A stretch of DNA of 5,133 nt. It comes from Flavobacteriales bacterium. GTDB lineage: Bacteria; Bacteroidota; Bacteroidia; Flavobacteriales; Flavobacteriaceae. The stretch covers positions 1 through 5,133 of the forward strand of contig QIIH01000472.1 of NCBI GenBank assembly GCA_003229235.1. Direction: 5' to 3'. A program made the translations under genes and the position numbers. The notes beneath the pieces are model-generated. The model did no database searches. It was not told the DNA's origin and saw nothing but the letters and a program-made list of their open reading frames with translations. Positions within the stretch are counted from its first letter, which is position 1; each line of letters opens with the position of its first letter. Positions 1-5,133 of the stretch are shown piece by piece.

Positions 1-2361
1 GCTTTAGCCGATTACGATTTTTCTCATGCAGAGACTATCGTATCTATCGGTGCCGATTTCCTTGGAGACTGGCAAGGCGGAGGTTACGATGCTGGATATG
101 CAAAAAGCCGTGTTCCTAAAAATGGGAAGATGTCTAAGCACATTCAGTTTGAAGCCAATATGAGTTTAAGTGGAGCAAACGCAGATATGCGTGTTCCTTC
201 AACTGCTGCAGAACAAGCTTCTGTGCTTCGTGCATTGAGCGGTGGGTCTGCCTCTGGTTTGTCAGAAAGACTTCAAAAAGCAGTTACCGAAGCAAAAAAG
301 GCACTTCAAGCTGCTGGTAGTAAAGGAGTAGTTGTTTGTGGTCTTCCAGATGTTGGAGCACAAGCCCAAGTACTGGAAATTAATGCTAGTAGCGACCTTA
401 TGGATACCGCTGCCCCTAGAATGACACGCCAAGGTGATGCCAGACAGGTAAAGCAGGTTATGGATGGTGTAAAATCTGGAACTATCAAGGGATTAATTAC
501 AGTAGGTGTAGATCCTATCTATTCGTTCCCTGATGCAGGTTTTGCCGAAGGATATAACAATTTAGAATTTAGCTTGGCATTTGCCATGAAGTCAGACAAT
601 ACAGCATCTGCAGCTAAGTTTGTAGCAGCTACGCCGCATTACCTCGAGTCTTGGGGCGATGTACAAATCAAAAAAGGACACTTCGGGTTTATGCAGCCTA
701 CTATCAGACCATTGTTTGATACACGTTCTTTTCAAGACAGTATTTTAGCGCTTTTAGATAGTGACCAAACATATTATGAGTACTTAAAAGATAATTGGGA
801 AACCAATCTTGGTAGTACTTCTTGGAATCAAGCCATACAGGATGGAGTATTTAGCTCAGATTCTGCCATGGGCGATATGACAGATTCTAGTACGGCAACA
901 GAGACAGAAGACTCAACTTCTTCTGAAGGGATGCTTACACAAGATTCTAGCGGAGGCTTTGAGCTTCACTTGTATTCGAAAACAAGTATGGGTGACGGGC
1001 AGCAGGCAAACAACCCTTGGTTGCAAGAAATGCCAGACCCAATCACGAGAGCTTCTTGGGATAACTATTTAACAGTTTCGTCTAGTGATGCAGCTGCTCT
1101 AGGATTAACAAACGAGAATGTTGCCAATGGAGCACTTAATGGTAGTTATGCTAACCTAAGTGTTGGTGATGTGACTGTTTCTAATGTCCCTGTGATTATT
1201 CAACCAGGACAGGCAAACGGAACCGTAGGTTTGGCCTTTGGATATGGTAAAACTGCCGGAGTTCAATCAGAAATGCAAACAGGAGTGAATGCTTTTGCCT
1301 TGTATCAAAATTTCTCTGGAGTACAAAATGTAAATGTTAGTAAAGCCGCTGGAACACACGAGTTTGCTTGTGTTCAGCTACAGCATACAATGATGGGTCG
1401 CGATATTATTCGTGAAACTGATTTGAACACATTTAAGAACGAAGATGCTCAAGAATGGAATCCAGTAATAAAAGTGTCTAAAGACCATCAGGCAATTCCT
1501 GTGAGTTCGCCAGATGCAGATCTTTGGGAATCATTCGATCGTTCTATCGGGCATCACTTTAATATGTCTATAGACTTAAACGCCTGTACGGGTTGTGGAG
1601 CATGTGTTATTGCTTGTCATGCAGAGAACAACGTACCTGTAGTTGGAAAGACAGAGATTAGACGTAGCCGTGATATGCATTGGTTAAGAATTGACAGATA
1701 TTATTCTTCTGAAGAATCGTTTTCTGCAGATGCAGATAAAAAGGATGATATGTCTGGTCTTTGGGGAGAAAAAGGGTCTCTAGGTGCATTTGCCGATTTA
1801 GAAAACCCTGCAGATAACCCGCAGGTAGCTTTTCAGCCAGTTATGTGCCAGCATTGTAACCACGCTCCTTGTGAGACCGTTTGTCCTGTTGCAGCAACTT
1901 CGCATGGCAGACAAGGTCAAAATCAGATGGCCTATAACCGTTGTGTAGGTACTCGCTACTGTGCAAACAACTGCCCTTATAAAGTACGTCGTTTTAACTG
2001 GTTCTTGTATAACCAAAACGATGAGTTCGATTTTAACATGAACAACGACCTTGGACGTATGGTATTAAACCCAGACGTGGTTGTTCGTTCTAGAGGAGTA
2101 ATGGAAAAATGCTCTATGTGTATTCAAATGACTCAAAAGACAATTTTGGATGCTAAAAGAGATGGCCGTATGATTAAAGACGGCGAATTCCAGACAGCAT
2201 GTTCTAGCGCTTGTAGTCAAAACGCTATTGCATTTGGAGACGTTAATGATCACGATAGTGAGATTTATAAAAAGAAGAAAGATAGTAGAATGTATCACCT
2301 ATTATCAGAAGTAGGTACAGAACCAAATGTGATGTATCAAACTATGGTGAGAAATACATAA
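1..2361 (+). CDS. actB: Alternative complex III subunit ActB (MopB-like domain fused to Fe-S domain), 5' truncated
   Basis: The frame is open from base 1, so the ATG at 130 is internal. The 786 visible residues are the C-terminal part of a protein that is usually about 1000 residues, so some 200-250 are missing. Residues 1 to about 510 look like a molybdopterin-oxidoreductase fold (FLGDW near 21, SGANAD near 57, VDPIYSFP near 170, a MopB C-terminal domain near 335-430). Residues 520-786 are a ferredoxin-like domain with four Cys motifs: C529/532/535/539, C616/619/624/628, C648/654/658 (Thr at 651) and C704/707/734/738. This pattern fits three 4Fe-4S clusters plus one 3Fe-4S. By family knowledge ActB carries electrons from ActC quinol to the hemes on the periplasmic face, and its MopB half binds no cofactor. 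The Mo-ligand region and any Tat signal lie outside the window. A Ser/Thr/acidic linker occupies about 285-319. PsrA/PsrB is the alternative, but the fusion and the actCDEF context favour ActB. Confidence 0.96.
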   Translation, partial: ALADYDFSHAETIVSIGADFLGDWQGGGYDAGYAKSRVPKNGKMSKHIQFEANMSLSGANADMRVPSTAAEQASVLRALSGGSASGLSERLQKAVTEAKKALQAAGSKGVVVCGLPDVGAQAQVLEINASSDLMDTAAPRMTRQGDARQVKQVMDGVKSGTIKGLITVGVDPIYSFPDAGFAEGYNNLEFSLAFAMKSDNTASAAKFVAATPHYLESWGDVQIKKGHFGFMQPTIRPLFDTRSFQDSILALLDSDQTYYEYLKDNWETNLGSTSWNQAIQDGVFSSDSAMGDMTDSSTATETEDSTSSEGMLTQDSSGGFELHLYSKTSMGDGQQANNPWLQEMPDPITRASWDNYLTVSSSDAAALGLTNENVANGALNGSYANLSVGDVTVSNVPVIIQPGQANGTVGLAFGYGKTAGVQSEMQTGVNAFALYQNFSGVQNVNVSKAAGTHEFACVQLQHTMMGRDIIRETDLNTFKNEDAQEWNPVIKVSKDHQAIPVSSPDADLWESFDRSIGHHFNMSIDLNACTGCGACVIACHAENNVPVVGKTEIRRSRDMHWLRIDRYYSSEESFSADADKKDDMSGLWGEKGSLGAFADLENPADNPQVAFQPVMCQHCNHAPCETVCPVAATSHGRQGQNQMAYNRCVGTRYCANNCPYKVRRFNWFLYNQNDEFDFNMNNDLGRMVLNPDVVVRSRGVMEKCSMCIQMTQKTILDAKRDGRMIKDGEFQTACSSACSQNAIAFGDVNDHDSEIYKKKKDSRMYHLLSEVGTEPNVMYQTMVRNT

Positions 2362-2393
2362 TAGTATTATAACTAATAATTTTTAAAAAGGAT

Positions 2394-3866
2394 ATGGCGT
2401 CGCATTACGAAGCTCCTATTAGAAGACCTTTAATTACCGGTAACAAGACCTACCACGACGTTACTGTCGATGTAGCCGCACCGGTCGAAGGTACAGCCAA
2501 CAAATCATGGTGGATCGTTTTTACGATTGCACTAATCGCCTTTTTATGGGGAATTGGTTGTATCATTTACACTATTTCTACCGGAATTGGAACCTGGGGT
2601 CTTAACAAAACTGTTGGATGGGCCTGGGATATTACCAACTTCGTTTGGTGGGTAGGTATTGGTCACGCAGGTACATTAATCTCGGCAGTATTATTGCTTT
2701 TCCGCCAGAAATGGAGAATGGCAATTAACCGTTCTGCAGAGGCGATGACCATCTTCTCTGTAATTCAAGCAGGTTTGTTCCCAATTATTCACATGGGTCG
2801 CCCATGGCTTGGATACTGGGTATTGCCTATTCCTAACCAATTAGGTTCGTTATGGGTAAACTTTAACTCACCACTGCTTTGGGATGTATTTGCGATCTCG
2901 ACATATTTATCGGTATCCTTAGTATTCTGGTGGACGGGCTTACTTCCTGATTTTGCAATGATTCGCGATAGGGCGGTTACACCGTTTACAAAAAAGATTT
3001 ATAGCATCCTTTCTTTTGGATGGAGTGGACGTGCAAAAGACTGGCAACGTTTTGAAGAAGTATCTTTGGTTCTTGCAGGTTTGGCAACACCACTAGTGCT
3101 TTCTGTACATACCATTGTATCTTTTGACTTTGCTACCTCGGTGATTCCTGGATGGCATACAACAATCTTCCCGCCTTACTTTGTGGCTGGGGCGATCTTC
3201 TCAGGATTTGCTATGGTAAATACCCTTCTTATTATTATGAGAAAGGTATCAAGATTAGAAAATTACATTACGATTCAGCATATCGAACTCATGAACATCG
3301 TAATCATGATTACGGGATCTATCGTAGGTGTGGCTTATATTACCGAATTGTTTATCGCTTGGTATTCTGGAGTAGAGTACGAGCAATATGCCTTCTTAAA
3401 TCGAGCCACAGGACCGTATTGGTGGGCCTATTGGGCAATGATGACATGTAATGTGTTCTCACCTCAATTAATGTGGTTCCCTAAGTTGAGGCGAAGTATT
3501 ATGTTCTCATTCTTTATATCGATTGTTGTAAATATCGGGATGTGGTTTGAGCGATTTGTGATTATTGTTACTTCGTTACACCGTGACTACTTACCGTCTT
3601 CGTGGACAATGTTCCAACCTACATTTGTAGATATCGGTATCTTTATAGGTACAATAGGTTTCTTCTTTGTGTTGTTCTTATTGTACGCAAGAACATTCCC
3701 AGTGATTGCACAAGCAGAGGTTAAGTCTATTCTTAAAGGATCTGGCGATTACTATAAACGTTTACGTGCAGAGAAAGGCGATGATGTTGCTCATTATGAG
3801 ATGCCGTCAAGCGCTTCCAAGGCAAATGAGTCGGATAGTGAAGATAATAACCTTAAAAACAACTAA
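2394..3866 (+). CDS. actC: Alternative complex III quinol-binding membrane subunit ActC (NrfD/PsrC family)
   Basis: This 490-residue polytopic membrane protein has the usual ActC length. By eye there are ten hydrophobic helices, near 39-61, 83-103, 117-137, 163-184, 222-246, 259-283, 297-322, 343-360, 368-392 and 411-432, as expected for ActC. The soluble N-terminus (about 38 residues) and the hydrophilic tail (about 435-490) flank them. ActC oxidises menaquinol and passes electrons to the nearest ActB Fe-S cluster; it may also help move protons. Polar residues in or next to helices that could serve the quinol site or a proton path are H133 in HMGRPW, D164, H239, D245, E386-R387 and H396-R397-D398. 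The site assignment is inference. The gene starts 32 bases after actB, with an A-rich stretch ending in GG directly before the ATG and no strong Shine-Dalgarno at normal spacing. It ends 2 bases before actD. The tail from 471 is rich in Ser, Asp, Glu and Asn. Confidence 0.96.
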   Translation: MASHYEAPIRRPLITGNKTYHDVTVDVAAPVEGTANKSWWIVFTIALIAFLWGIGCIIYTISTGIGTWGLNKTVGWAWDITNFVWWVGIGHAGTLISAVLLLFRQKWRMAINRSAEAMTIFSVIQAGLFPIIHMGRPWLGYWVLPIPNQLGSLWVNFNSPLLWDVFAISTYLSVSLVFWWTGLLPDFAMIRDRAVTPFTKKIYSILSFGWSGRAKDWQRFEEVSLVLAGLATPLVLSVHTIVSFDFATSVIPGWHTTIFPPYFVAGAIFSGFAMVNTLLIIMRKVSRLENYITIQHIELMNIVIMITGSIVGVAYITELFIAWYSGVEYEQYAFLNRATGPYWWAYWAMMTCNVFSPQLMWFPKLRRSIMFSFFISIVVNIGMWFERFVIIVTSLHRDYLPSSWTMFQPTFVDIGIFIGTIGFFFVLFLLYARTFPVIAQAEVKSILKGSGDYYKRLRAEKGDDVAHYEMPSSASKANESDSEDNNLKNN

Positions 3867-3868
3867 GG

Positions 3869-4405
3869 ATGGCATCAAAAGTAATACACGCTATATATAC
3901 AGACGACGACATTCTATTGAATGCCGTGAAGGAGACCAGAAAGGCACACTATCATATTGGAGAGATATATACTCCTTTTCCTGTGCATGGGCTAGACAAA
4001 GCAATGGGCTTGGCCGATACACGTATCGCGATCACTTCTTTTATGTATGGAGTCGTTGGTTTAGCAGTAGCTATAATCATGATGAATTTTATCATGATAG
4101 ACGATTGGCCTCAGGATATTGGTGGTAAACCTAGCTTTAGTTATATTGAGAACATGCCGGCATTTGTGCCAATTATGTTCGAAATGACGATATTTTTTGC
4201 AGCTCACTTAATGGTTATTACTTTTTATTTGAGAAGTAAATTGTGGCCATTTAAAAAAGCAGAAAATCCTGACCCAAGAACCACAGACGACCATTTTTTA
4301 ATGGAAATTGATGTGGAGAATCACGATGTAGATGCATTGTCTAGTTTCTTGACAGGAACAGGAGCTACCGAGTTGTCTATAATAGAAAAGCATGAAGATC
4401 ATTAA
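3869..4405 (+). CDS. actD: Alternative complex III subunit ActD (DUF3341 family membrane protein)
   Basis: This protein of 178 residues matches the usual ActD size (about 170-180). Residues 1-50 form a soluble domain that opens with a short strand-like segment (VIHAIYTDD) and contains the family-typical YTPFPVHGLD at 34-43. Two membrane helices follow, at about 53-75 and 97-120. Between them a loop holds the WPQDIGGKP segment at 80-88. The C-terminal 55 residues are polar and include an NPDPRTTDDHF stretch and a region resembling the start of a second small soluble fold. By family knowledge ActD packs against the membrane subunits of ACIII and binds no cofactor; its exact role is unsettled, and assembly or stability is the usual suggestion. 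The start lies 2 bases after the actC stop, so translation is probably coupled. The last four codons overlap the alternative upstream start of actE. Confidence 0.95.
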   Translation: MASKVIHAIYTDDDILLNAVKETRKAHYHIGEIYTPFPVHGLDKAMGLADTRIAITSFMYGVVGLAVAIIMMNFIMIDDWPQDIGGKPSFSYIENMPAFVPIMFEMTIFFAAHLMVITFYLRSKLWPFKKAENPDPRTTDDHFLMEIDVENHDVDALSSFLTGTGATELSIIEKHEDH

Positions 4406-4409
4406 GCAT

Positions 4410-4469
4410 ATGAAACGTTTTATATACAGTACCGTTTTTGTTTTAGTTGCTTTGTCACTTACTGGCTGT
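4410..4469 (+). other. Lipoprotein signal peptide and lipobox of ActE
   Basis: The signal has a basic start (Lys-Arg at 2-3), a hydrophobic core of about 12 residues and the lipobox LTGC, which ends at the codon for Cys20 (4467-4469). Signal peptidase II should cut before this Cys, and the Cys should be lipidated. The following residues, Phe-Asp-Gln-Ser, are read from the sequence. In Bacteroidota, outer-membrane or surface sorting can depend on the residues right after the Cys. ActE is expected to stay at the inner membrane on the periplasmic side with its complex. Confidence 0.85.
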
Positions 4470-5072
4470 TTTGACCAGAGTAAGCCTAACTATCAGTTTA
4501 TGCCAGATATGTATGAGCCTGTAAGTTATGAGACTTATGGCGAATACGGAATTTTCCCTAACGGTCAGGAAGCTATGTTACCTGCAGAAGGTTCAATTCC
4601 ACGAGGGTGGATGCCATACGAATTCGAAAATTCGACAGCAGGATTAGAATTGGCGAAAACTACTCTTAACAACCCACATCCGGTTACTCAAAAAAACCTT
4701 GATACTGGCAAGGAATTATATGAGATTTATTGTGCTGTATGTCATGGCGATAAAGGAGATGGACAAGGGATTTTAGTTAAGCGCGAAAAGTTTTTAGGGA
4801 TTCCTAGTTATGCAGATCCAGTTCGTGTAATTACTGAAGGCGGAATTTATCATGTACAGATGTACGGTCTTAATTCGATGGGGTCGTATACATCGCAAAC
4901 TAACGAATTGGAGCGCTGGCAAATAACTATGCATGTGCAAAATTTGACTGCTGCATTAAAAGGTGAAGCGCCTTTAACCTTAGTTGAAGCGATAATAGAT
5001 GCAGATGTAGCTGGAGATCACGGTATAGAAGATATGGATTCTGAAGGTTTAGACAACGACGAAGGGCATTAA
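4410..5072 (+). CDS. actE: Alternative complex III subunit ActE, mono-heme cytochrome c lipoprotein
   Basis: I chose the ATG at 4410 (220 residues) because it gives a compact lipoprotein signal: Met-Lys-Arg, a hydrophobic core, then the lipobox LTGC with Cys20. The in-frame ATG at 4392 would add six residues and overlap actD by 14 bases; it cannot be excluded. The mature protein has a family-typical N-terminal stretch (PNYQFMPDMYEPVSYETYG at about 26-44) and then a class I cytochrome c domain. Its single heme motif is CAVCH at 108-112, followed by GDKGDGQG. The likely axial Met is M157 in NSMGSYTSQ. A W-containing helix follows at about 165-184, as in cytochrome c domains. The last 24 residues are strongly acidic. 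By family knowledge ActE is lipid-anchored on the periplasmic side and relays electrons from ActB, with ActA, to the terminal acceptor. It sits directly behind actD and 27 bases before actF, so it belongs to the same transcript. Confidence 0.95.
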   Translation: MKRFIYSTVFVLVALSLTGCFDQSKPNYQFMPDMYEPVSYETYGEYGIFPNGQEAMLPAEGSIPRGWMPYEFENSTAGLELAKTTLNNPHPVTQKNLDTGKELYEIYCAVCHGDKGDGQGILVKREKFLGIPSYADPVRVITEGGIYHVQMYGLNSMGSYTSQTNELERWQITMHVQNLTAALKGEAPLTLVEAIIDADVAGDHGIEDMDSEGLDNDEGH

Positions 5073-5099
5073 TAATAGAATAAAGAGATACTTATAACT
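5073..5099 (+). promoter_or_regulatory. actE-actF intergenic spacer with extra stops and weak purine-rich translation signal
   Basis: The actE stop TAA (5070-5072) is followed in frame by TAA and TAG, which gives three stops in a row. A purine-rich AAAGAGA lies at about 5082-5088, roughly 11 bases before the actF ATG. It may act as a weak ribosome-binding site, although Bacteroidota rely little on Shine-Dalgarno pairing. No stem-loop followed by a T-run is seen, so there is no sign of a terminator between the two genes. Confidence 0.4.
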
Positions 5100-5133
5100 A
5101 TGTATACACTACCTAAAAAACTAAAAATTTTCG
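5100..5133 (+). CDS. actF: Alternative complex III subunit ActF, 5' fragment cut by window end
   Basis: An ATG at 5100 opens a frame that stays open to the end of the window and reads MYTLPKKLKIF. ActF proteins of Flavobacteriia commonly begin with a very similar short segment (Met-Tyr-x-x, a basic patch, then Leu-Lys-Ile-Phe) just before the first membrane helix. Position is the stronger argument: actF follows actE in the usual actABCDEF order, and the gap is only 27 bases with no terminator. By family knowledge ActF is a second NrfD-like ten-helix subunit, a relative of ActC, thought to take part in proton movement and not in quinol binding. Only 11 codons are visible, so the call rests on order and the short N-terminal match. 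Confidence 0.8.
   Translation, partial: MYTLPKKLKIF

Noticed and set aside
130..132. ATG at 130 as the true start of actB
   Set aside because: The frame is open upstream to base 1 and the upstream residues (for example GADFLGDW) are family-like, so 130 is an internal Met and the gene is truncated by the window edge.
306..488. Minus-strand open frame of about 60 codons inside actB
   Set aside because: It lies wholly within a strongly conserved coding region, has no recognisable domain, and is best explained as a shadow.
1846..1866. Cys pairs in ActB (CQHCN, CVIACH) as c-type heme sites
   Set aside because: Neither fits CxxCH: the first has Asn after the second Cys and the second has three residues between the Cys. 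Both belong to Fe-S motifs.
1798..2298. Two minus-strand open frames (1798-2016 and 2065-2298) opposite the Fe-S domain of actB
   Set aside because: They mirror the Cys-motif region of actB on the other strand and show no start context or known family. Their Cys and Thr richness comes from the sense codons.
2362..2393. Promoter or terminator in the actB-actC gap
   Set aside because: The 32-base gap is AT-rich but shows no convincing stem-loop with a T-run, and it is too short and featureless to call a promoter.
3152..3451. Plus-strand frame overlapping actC
   Set aside because: It is an alternate frame within conserved membrane helices, with no signal of its own and an unlikely composition (many Tyr, Arg and Cys).
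1..3866. Polysulfide/thiosulfate reductase or formate dehydrogenase operon
   Set aside because: ActB and ActC share ancestry with PsrA/B and PsrC, but the MopB/Fe-S fusion in one protein and the following DUF3341 and mono-heme lipoprotein genes specify ACIII.
3706..4128. Plus-strand frame bridging actC and actD
   Set aside because: It is out of frame with both conserved proteins and has no recognisable domain.

Overview
The window carries the middle of an alternative complex III (ACIII, quinol:electron-acceptor oxidoreductase) operon, all on the + strand. It most likely comes from a member of the Bacteroidota, probably Flavobacteriia/Flavobacteriaceae. This rests on the actB-C-D-E-F gene order, the way the Act proteins read, moderate-to-low GC, weak A-rich ribosome-binding regions instead of strong Shine-Dalgarno sites, and tandem stop codons. 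The genus cannot be settled from the sequence alone.

Layout: 1-2361 is actB, whose 5' end lies outside the window. It encodes the fused molybdopterin-oxidoreductase-like and iron-sulfur subunit. 2394-3866 is actC, an NrfD/PsrC-type quinol-binding membrane subunit with about ten helices. 3869-4405 is actD, a small two-helix DUF3341 subunit. 4410-5072 (or from 4392) is actE, a mono-heme cytochrome c lipoprotein. 5100-5133 holds the first 11 codons of actF, a second NrfD-type membrane subunit. Gaps are 32, 2, 4 (or an overlap) and 27 bases. There is no internal promoter or terminator that I can defend, so this looks like one transcript that starts upstream (expected actA) and continues downstream.

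How the parts work together (family knowledge): ActC takes electrons from menaquinol at the membrane. They pass through the Fe-S clusters of the ActB C-terminal domain to the c-type hemes of ActE and ActA, and then to a cytochrome c domain or directly to an aa3/cbb3 oxidase. The complex replaces cytochrome bc1 in many Bacteroidota. The MopB-like half of ActB is a structural relic without molybdenum cofactor.

This is a known system, not an undescribed one. The points worth a second look are small: a Ser/Thr/Asp/Glu-rich insert in ActB, the Cys-to-Thr change that marks the probable 3Fe-4S site, a Gly where I expect Pro after the probable heme-ligand Met of ActE, acidic C-terminal tails on ActC and ActE, and the uncertain actE start. 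No mobile element, repeat array, CRISPR or RNA gene was seen.
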